Source: JACRAR01 sp041674465
Lineage (GTDB): Bacteria; Pseudomonadota; Gammaproteobacteria; Burkholderiales; Rhodocyclaceae
Direction: 5' to 3'
Length of the DNA: 19,567 bases
Assembly (NCBI GenBank): GCA_041674465.1
Contig: JBAYVV010000068.1
Coordinates: 1-19,567 of the forward strand
This document shows, one piece after another, positions 15,398 to 19,567 of the stretch (positions within the stretch are counted from its first letter, which is position 1; every line of letters begins with the position of its first letter). Below the pieces are notes generated by a model. The model did no database searches. It was not told where the DNA came from and saw nothing but the letters and a program-made list of their open reading frames with translations. A program made the position numbers and the translations under genes.

Positions 15398-17146
15398 ATG
15401 GCCGAAATCAACGATCCCTCAGCGCAAGCACTACAGTCCATGATGCAAGCCAGCCAGGCTTGGAGTCAGGCTTTTGCGCAATATATGGCAACGCAGCAGG
15501 CCACCTTGCAGAAACAAAGCCCGGTCAAGTTGCCCAACGCGCTAACGGCCGTCGTGCCTCAGGAAGCCCTGGTGAAACTGCAGCAGGAATTTGCCGCCCG
15601 CCATGCCCAGTTGTGGCAGGCCCAGGTCAGCCGCAAGCGCGAGCAACCTTCTCCCGCCGTGGCAGTCCCTGAACCGGGCGACCGGCGCTTTGCCTCGCCG
15701 GAATGGGCCGAAAGCCCGATCTATGATTACTTGCGCCAGTCCTACCTCCTCAATGTCGAGTATTTTGGCCGGGTCGTCGAGGAAATGCAGGTCACCGACG
15801 ACAAGGAAAAAAGCCGTTTGCGCTTCATGACGCGCCAGTACCTCGATGCCATGGCGCCCTCGAATTTCGCTGCCACCAATCCCGAATTCATCCAGACCGC
15901 ACTGGCCTCCAAGGGCGAGAGCATCACGGCGGGCATCAAGAATCTTATCGCCGACATCGGGAAAGGCTGCATCTCGATGACCGACGATACGGCCTTCGAA
16001 GTCGGCCGCAATCTCGCGTCGACCCCCGGCGCCGTCGTGTTCGAAAACGAACTGATCCAGTTGATTCAGTATTCGCCATCGACCGATCAGGTTGGCGAAA
16101 AGCCCCTCGTCATGGTGCCGCCCTGCATCAACAAGTTTTACATCCTCGATCTGCAACCCGAAAACTCTTTCGTGCGCTACGCGGTGGAACAGGGCAACAC
16201 GGTATTCATGGTGTCCTGGCGTAATCCCAAGGAGGCCCATGGCCACCTGACCTGGGACGATTATCTGGAAAAAGGCGCGCTCACCGCCCTCAAGGTGGCC
16301 AGTGCCATCTGCAAGGTGAAACAGGTCAATGCGCTGGGCTTCTGCGTCGGCGGCACCATCCTCACCTCCGCGCTGGCCGTGGCCAAGGCGCGCGGTGAAA
16401 ACCCGGTCGCGTCGCTGACGCTGCTCACCACCCTGCTCGATTTCGAGGAACCGGGTGAGCTCGGCTGCTTCATCGACGAGCAGTCGGTGCAACAGCGCGA
16501 GCAGACCATCGGCAAAGGCGGCTTGCTCAAAGGCAGCGAGCTGGCGTCGGTGTTCTCCATGCTGCGCGCCAATGACCTGATCTGGCAATACGTCGTCGGC
16601 AATTACCTCAAGGGCCGCAAACCACCGGCCTTCGACCTGCTCTACTGGAACGCGGACAGTACCAACCTGCCCGGCCCCTTCGCCGCGTGGTATTTGCGCA
16701 ATCTTTACCTGGAAAACAGCCTGCGTGTCCCGGGCAAGCTCGGCATGTGCGGCACGCATGTGGACCTGGGCAGTGTCGACATGCCCGCCTTCCTCTACGC
16801 GTCGCGCGAGGACCATATCGTGCCATGGAAGTCTTCCTACCAGTCGCGTGCGCTGCTGGGCGGCAAGACCACGTTCGTGATGGGTGCGAGCGGGCATATC
16901 GCCGGGGTCATCAACCCGGCAGCCAAGAACAAGCGCAGCTACTGGAGCAACAAGAGCACAGTCGACAATGCCGACGAGTGGCTGGCAACTGCCACCGAAC
17001 AACCCGGCAGTTGGTGGCCGCTCTGGGCGAAATGGCTGGCGGGATACGCCGGCAAGCAGCGCGTGGCACGTGCCAGTCTCGGGAGTTCCGACTATCCGAC
17101 CAAGGAACCTGCGCCGGGCCGCTACGTCAAGGAAAAGGCAAGCTGA
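15398..17146 (+). CDS. phaC: Class I poly(3-hydroxyalkanoate) synthase
   Basis: The 582-residue synthase polymerises (R)-3-hydroxyacyl-CoA on the surface of PHA granules. The lipase-like box GFCVGG (314-319) has the nucleophile Cys316; Asp471 (SREDHIVPW) and His500 (GASGHIAGV) complete the triad. Length and single-subunit layout indicate class I, which prefers short-chain monomers. An N-terminal region of about 100 residues, rich in Gln and Ala, precedes the conserved part. The ATG at 15398 is preceded by AGGAG six bases upstream; an earlier ATG at 15356 would lie almost at the predicted start of transcription. It leads the pha cluster. Confidence 0.97.
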   Translation: MAEINDPSAQALQSMMQASQAWSQAFAQYMATQQATLQKQSPVKLPNALTAVVPQEALVKLQQEFAARHAQLWQAQVSRKREQPSPAVAVPEPGDRRFASPEWAESPIYDYLRQSYLLNVEYFGRVVEEMQVTDDKEKSRLRFMTRQYLDAMAPSNFAATNPEFIQTALASKGESITAGIKNLIADIGKGCISMTDDTAFEVGRNLASTPGAVVFENELIQLIQYSPSTDQVGEKPLVMVPPCINKFYILDLQPENSFVRYAVEQGNTVFMVSWRNPKEAHGHLTWDDYLEKGALTALKVASAICKVKQVNALGFCVGGTILTSALAVAKARGENPVASLTLLTTLLDFEEPGELGCFIDEQSVQQREQTIGKGGLLKGSELASVFSMLRANDLIWQYVVGNYLKGRKPPAFDLLYWNADSTNLPGPFAAWYLRNLYLENSLRVPGKLGMCGTHVDLGSVDMPAFLYASREDHIVPWKSSYQSRALLGGKTTFVMGASGHIAGVINPAAKNKRSYWSNKSTVDNADEWLATATEQPGSWWPLWAKWLAGYAGKQRVARASLGSSDYPTKEPAPGRYVKEKAS

Positions 17147-17154
17147 TGAATCTA

Positions 17155-17184
17155 AGTGGCAGCCACATGGGGAAGGTTGCCACT
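17155..17184 (+). other. Intercistronic hairpin between phaC and phaB
   Basis: AGTGGCAGCC can pair with GGTTGCCACT around a ten-base loop: ten pairs in RNA, one of them G-U. No T-run follows, so it is not an intrinsic terminator. It could protect mRNA ends or set the phaC to phaB ratio. Confidence 0.5.
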
Positions 17185-17228
17185 GAACCAGGAGTATCCC
17201 CAAATAAATCAATAAGAGGAGATGAAAC

Positions 17229-17969
17229 ATGCAAAGAGTGGCACTGGTAACCGGAGGCATGGGAGGTTTGGGTGAAGCGATCTGCATCAAGCTGGCGGCG
17301 CTGGGCGACAAGGTGGTCACCACCTACAGTCCCGGCAACAGCAAGGCGCAGGAATGGCTGCGCAGCATGAACGACATGGGCTATGGCTTCAAGGCCTATC
17401 CTTGCGACGTGTCCGATTTCGACTCGTGCAAGAAGTGCGTCGAGATGATCGTCAAGGACATGGGACCCATCGACGTACTGGTCAATAACGCCGGCATCAC
17501 CCGCGACATGACCTTCAGGAAAATGACCAAGGCTGACTGGGACGCCGTGATGCACACCAACCTCGATTCGGTTTTCAACATGACCAAGCAGGTGATGGAC
17601 GGCATGATGGAACGCAACTGGGGCCGCATCGTCAACATCTCCTCGGTGAACGGACAAAAAGGCGCCTTCGGCCAGACCAACTACGCCGCCGCCAAGGCCG
17701 GCATGCATGGCTTCACCAAATCCCTGGCGCTGGAAGTGGCCAAGAAGGGCGTCACCGTCAACACCATTTCACCGGGCTACATCGGCACCAAGATGGTCAC
17801 AGCGATCCCGCAGGAAGTACTGGACTCCAAGATCCTGCCGCAGATCCCGATGTCGCGGCTGGGCAAACCGGAGGAAGTGGCCGGTCTGGTGGCCTATCTC
17901 GCCTCACAGGAAGCGGCGTTCGTCAACGGCGCCAACATATCGATCAACGGCGGTCAGCACATGCAATGA
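17229..17969 (+). CDS. phaB: Acetoacetyl-CoA reductase, first copy
   Basis: The 246-residue short-chain dehydrogenase reduces acetoacetyl-CoA to (R)-3-hydroxybutyryl-CoA for PhaC. The nucleotide-binding motif is TGGMGGLG (8-15), NNAG lies at 86-89 and the catalytic residues are Ser139, Tyr152 and Lys156. The segment RDMTFRKMTKADWDAVMHTNLDS and SSVNGQKGAFGQTNYAAAKAG are PhaB hallmarks, as is the C-terminal NGGQHMQ. An AGAGGAG lies seven bases before the ATG. The loop after the second beta strand (YSPGNSKAQEW) lacks the paired arginines of the Cupriavidus enzyme, so the cofactor preference is uncertain. FabG is excluded by the PhaB-type motifs. Confidence 0.93.
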   Translation: MQRVALVTGGMGGLGEAICIKLAALGDKVVTTYSPGNSKAQEWLRSMNDMGYGFKAYPCDVSDFDSCKKCVEMIVKDMGPIDVLVNNAGITRDMTFRKMTKADWDAVMHTNLDSVFNMTKQVMDGMMERNWGRIVNISSVNGQKGAFGQTNYAAAKAGMHGFTKSLALEVAKKGVTVNTISPGYIGTKMVTAIPQEVLDSKILPQIPMSRLGKPEEVAGLVAYLASQEAAFVNGANISINGGQHMQ

Positions 17970-17975
17970 CGCCAA

Positions 17976-18020
17976 CAGGGCACGTTCCTGGCAGTGCGTG
18001 CCCTGGCAACAGGTTTTTTT
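17976..18020 (+). terminator. Attenuator-like structure between the two phaB genes
   Basis: CAGGGCACG (17976-17984) pairs perfectly with CGTGCCCTG (17997-18005). A second, short hairpin CCTG-GCAA-CAGG (18002-18013) with a GNRA-type loop is directly followed by seven T (18014-18020). The two structures share CCTG and so exclude each other. This is a leaky terminator or attenuator before the second phaB, which starts 19 bases after the T-run. Confidence 0.55.
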
Positions 18021-18039
18021 AACGTAGGAAGAAGAGAAG

Positions 18040-18783
18040 ATGACTATCAGAACAGCATTGGTTACCGGCGCGATGGGCGGTCTAGGCACCGCCATCTGCC
18101 AGGCATTCGCCAAGGACGGCTACAAGGTGGTGGCGGCTTATCATCCCGAACTCGACAAACCGCAGGAGTGGCTCGCCGAAATGCAGGCGGCCGGCTTCAA
18201 GGATTTCTTCATCGCGGCCGGCGACGTCTCCGATTATGAATCCGCCAAGGCGATGGTCGCCGAGGCCGAGGGCAAGGCCGGCGAGATCGACATCCTGGTG
18301 AACAACGCCGGGATCACCCGCGACAGGTTTTTTGCCAAGCTCGATCGCAGCCAGTGGGACGCCGTCATGTCGACCAACCTCAACAGCGTCTTCAACGTGA
18401 CCCAGCCGGTCTCGGCGAAAATGGTGGCGCGCGGCTGGGGCCGCATCATCAACATCTCGTCGGTCAACGGCGTGCGCGGCCAGGCCGGACAAACCAATTA
18501 TTCCGCGGCCAAGGCCGGCATCCTCGGCTTTACCAAGGCGCTGGCGCAAGAGCTGGTCACCAAGGGCGTCACCGTGAATGCCATCGCGCCGGGCTACATC
18601 GCCACCAAGATGGTCATGGCGATTCGCGACGATATCCGCAACGGCATCGTCGACGGCATTCCGATGAAGCGTTTCGGCAAACCGGAAGAAATCGGCGCTC
18701 TGTGCTCCTACCTGAGTTCGGAACTGGCCGGCTACATGACCGGTGCGACGCTCAACATCAACGGCGGCCTGCACATGTGCTGA
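18040..18783 (+). CDS. phaB2: Acetoacetyl-CoA reductase, second copy
   Basis: This 247-residue paralogue of the preceding gene has TGAMGGLG (9-16), catalytic Ser141, Tyr154 and Lys158, the PhaB segment ITRDRFFAKLDRSQWDAVMSTNLNSVFNVT, and the C-terminus NGGLHMC. It differs from the first copy throughout the N-terminal half, so it is an old duplication rather than a recent one. The cofactor loop reads YHPELDKPQEW, also without an arginine pair. A purine-rich ribosome site (GGAAGAAGAGAAG) abuts the ATG. It may serve a different cofactor, growth condition or chain length; this is inference. Confidence 0.92.
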   Translation: MTIRTALVTGAMGGLGTAICQAFAKDGYKVVAAYHPELDKPQEWLAEMQAAGFKDFFIAAGDVSDYESAKAMVAEAEGKAGEIDILVNNAGITRDRFFAKLDRSQWDAVMSTNLNSVFNVTQPVSAKMVARGWGRIINISSVNGVRGQAGQTNYSAAKAGILGFTKALAQELVTKGVTVNAIAPGYIATKMVMAIRDDIRNGIVDGIPMKRFGKPEEIGALCSYLSSELAGYMTGATLNINGGLHMC

Positions 18784-18800
18784 GATTAATGAAGATAGAT

Positions 18801-18826
18801 AGCCCCCGTCTAGGCGGGGGTTGTTG
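18801..18826 (+). terminator. Intrinsic terminator after the second phaB
   Basis: CCCCCG and CGGGGG form a GC-rich stem, extended by weaker outer pairs, followed by TTGTTG. It lies 17 bases after the stop. The T-run is broken, so some read-through into phaR is possible. Confidence 0.7.
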
Positions 18827-18865
18827 CATACAATAATGTCACTGCTGATCCTGGAGGATACTAAG

Positions 18866-19438
18866 ATGGCCGAGCCCCTGAGATTGATCAAGAAATACCC
18901 GAACCGTCGGCTCTACGACACACGCACCAGCACCTACATCACGCTGGCCGACGTCAAGGAGCTAGTGTTGCATCACGAGGAATTTCAAGTGGTGGATGTC
19001 AAGACCAGCGAGGACCTGACGCGCAGCGTCCTGCTGCAGATCATCCTCGACGAGGAAGCGGGTGGCGCGCCAATGTTCACCAGCGACCTGCTCTCGCAAA
19101 TGATCCGCTTCTATGGCAACGCCATGCAAGGCATGATGGGCAAATACCTGGAAGGCAACATCAAGGCGTTTACCGACATCCAGGGGAAGCTCAAGGAACA
19201 GGCGCGTACGCTGCACGGTGACAACCCGGCGATGAGCAACGACCTGTGGGCGCAATTCCTGAGCTTCCAGGGCCCGGCGATGCAAAGCATGATGAGCGCC
19301 TATATGGAGCAGAGCCAGAAGATGTTCCAGCAAATGCAGGAGCAAGTGCAGGGACAAACCCGCAACCTGTTTGCCGGCTTTCAATTCCCCAATTTCACCG
19401 CACCGGCCGGCACGGAACAAAGCGAAGAAAAAAAATAA
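18866..19438 (+). CDS. phaR: Polyhydroxyalkanoate synthesis repressor PhaR
   Basis: The 190-residue protein begins with the PHB accumulation regulatory DNA-binding domain: RLIKKYPNRRLYDTRTSTYITLADVKELV (6-34), VVDVKTSEDLTRSVLLQIILDEE. The second PHB-accumulation segment, MFTSDLLSQMIRFYGNAMQGMMGKYLEGN, follows at 70-98. The C-terminal part is rich in Met and Gln (MMSAYMEQSQKMFQQMQEQ) and probably amphipathic. PhaR binds DNA at phasin and pha promoters and is released when it binds nascent polymer. The ATG at 18866 is preceded by GGAGG eight bases upstream; upstream in-frame ATGs lack a ribosome site. A TACAAT at 18829-18834 may be its own -10. Confidence 0.95.
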   Translation: MAEPLRLIKKYPNRRLYDTRTSTYITLADVKELVLHHEEFQVVDVKTSEDLTRSVLLQIILDEEAGGAPMFTSDLLSQMIRFYGNAMQGMMGKYLEGNIKAFTDIQGKLKEQARTLHGDNPAMSNDLWAQFLSFQGPAMQSMMSAYMEQSQKMFQQMQEQVQGQTRNLFAGFQFPNFTAPAGTEQSEEKK

Positions 19439-19447
19439 CCCAGTTGC

Positions 19448-19463
19448 CTGGCGGCAACGCCAG
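19448..19463 (+). other. GNRA-loop hairpin after phaR
   Basis: CTGGCG-GCAA-CGCCAG forms a six-pair stem with a GCAA tetraloop ten bases after the phaR stop. No T-run follows, so it is at best a weak or Rho-assisted 3' end for phaR. Confidence 0.4.
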
Positions 19464-19481
19464 CGCTACCGCTTCGCAAAT

Positions 19482-19509
19482 TTGAAGCTGCACTGCACGC
19501 AGGTACAAT
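19482..19509 (+). promoter_or_regulatory. tRNA-Leu promoter
   Basis: TTGAAG (19482-19487) and TACAAT (19504-19509) are 16 bases apart, and the tRNA begins 12 bases after the -10. The spacer contains TGCACTGCA (19489-19497), the reverse complement of the core dyad in the phaC promoter. Confidence 0.7.
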
Positions 19510-19521
19510 GCAGCCTCCGTT

Positions 19522-19567
19522 GCCGGGATGGTGAAATTGGTAAACACAGCGGACTTAAAATCCGCCG
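19522..19567 (+). tRNA. tRNA-Leu (anticodon UAA), 3' part outside the window
   Basis: The sequence starts GCCGGGATGGTGAAATTGG, the acceptor and D-arm of a leucine tRNA. The anticodon stem GCGGA/TCCGC encloses the loop CTTAAAA, giving anticodon TAA. The window ends at the first bases of the long variable arm. Confidence 0.93.

Noticed and set aside
15542..17323. 593-codon open frame on the minus strand opposite phaC
   Set aside because: It is the antisense shadow of phaC, whose triad and family motifs are clear on the plus strand; the antisense product resembles nothing and is rich in His, Arg and Gly as such shadows are.
19522..19567. tRNA-Leu as an integration site for a mobile element
   Set aside because: The 3' end of the tRNA lies outside the window, and no integrase or repeat is visible.

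Overview
The window looks like chromosomal DNA of a GC-rich betaproteobacterium, perhaps from the Rhodocyclales or a neighbouring order. The evidence is the CysB-type regulator, the class I PHA synthase with PhaB and PhaR, an APS-type (not PAPS-type) assimilatory reductase, and the DUF934 gene between sulfite reductase and cysH. The taxonomic guess is an inference from gene content. Coding density is high and no gap between genes exceeds about 210 bases.

Layout. (1) 1-2770, plus strand: the 3' part of a membrane-anchored PAS-PAS-GGDEF diguanylate cyclase, then a FadL/OmpP1-type outer-membrane channel. (2) 2788-5489, minus strand: an Epd/GAPDH-like dehydrogenase, a FitAB/VapBC-type toxin-antitoxin pair with an elaborate palindromic operator, and a YafJ-type class II glutamine amidotransferase. 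(3) 5625-13038, minus strand: sulfur assimilation. The tightly packed order, in the direction of transcription, is cysI, DUF934 gene, cysH (APS reductase), cysD, cysN, cysK, closed by a strong intrinsic terminator. The periplasmic sulfate-binding protein gene follows as a separate unit. (4) 13145-15270, plus strand: a divergent cysB regulator overlapping a PatB/MalY-type cystathionine beta-lyase. (5) 15398-19438, plus strand: polyhydroxyalkanoate genes phaC, phaB, a second phaB, and phaR. (6) At the right edge, a tRNA-Leu(UAA) gene with its own promoter, cut by the window end.

How it works together. Sulfate is bound by Sbp and activated to APS by CysDN. CysH reduces APS directly to sulfite, which fits the absence of an APS kinase here. 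CysI reduces sulfite to sulfide and CysK fixes it into cysteine. CysB is transcribed divergently from a short AT-rich region with a LysR-type dyad, and probably controls the operon. PatB, translationally coupled to CysB, links to methionine/cysteine interconversion. The second half makes PHB-type polymer (PhaB reduces acetoacetyl-CoA, PhaC polymerises, PhaR represses); the thiolase PhaA is not in the window.

Most gene content is well-known metabolism; I found no wholly new multi-gene system. The points most worth checking are small-scale. The catalytic KECGLH tail of CysH is present a second time just after the cysH stop, in a 17-codon ORF overlapping cysH by ATGA, with a hairpin between the copies. 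The toxin-antitoxin promoter carries a 35-bp near-perfect palindrome. The two tandem phaB genes are separated by what looks like an attenuator. A TGCA-N-TGCA dyad is shared by the phaC and tRNA-Leu promoters.
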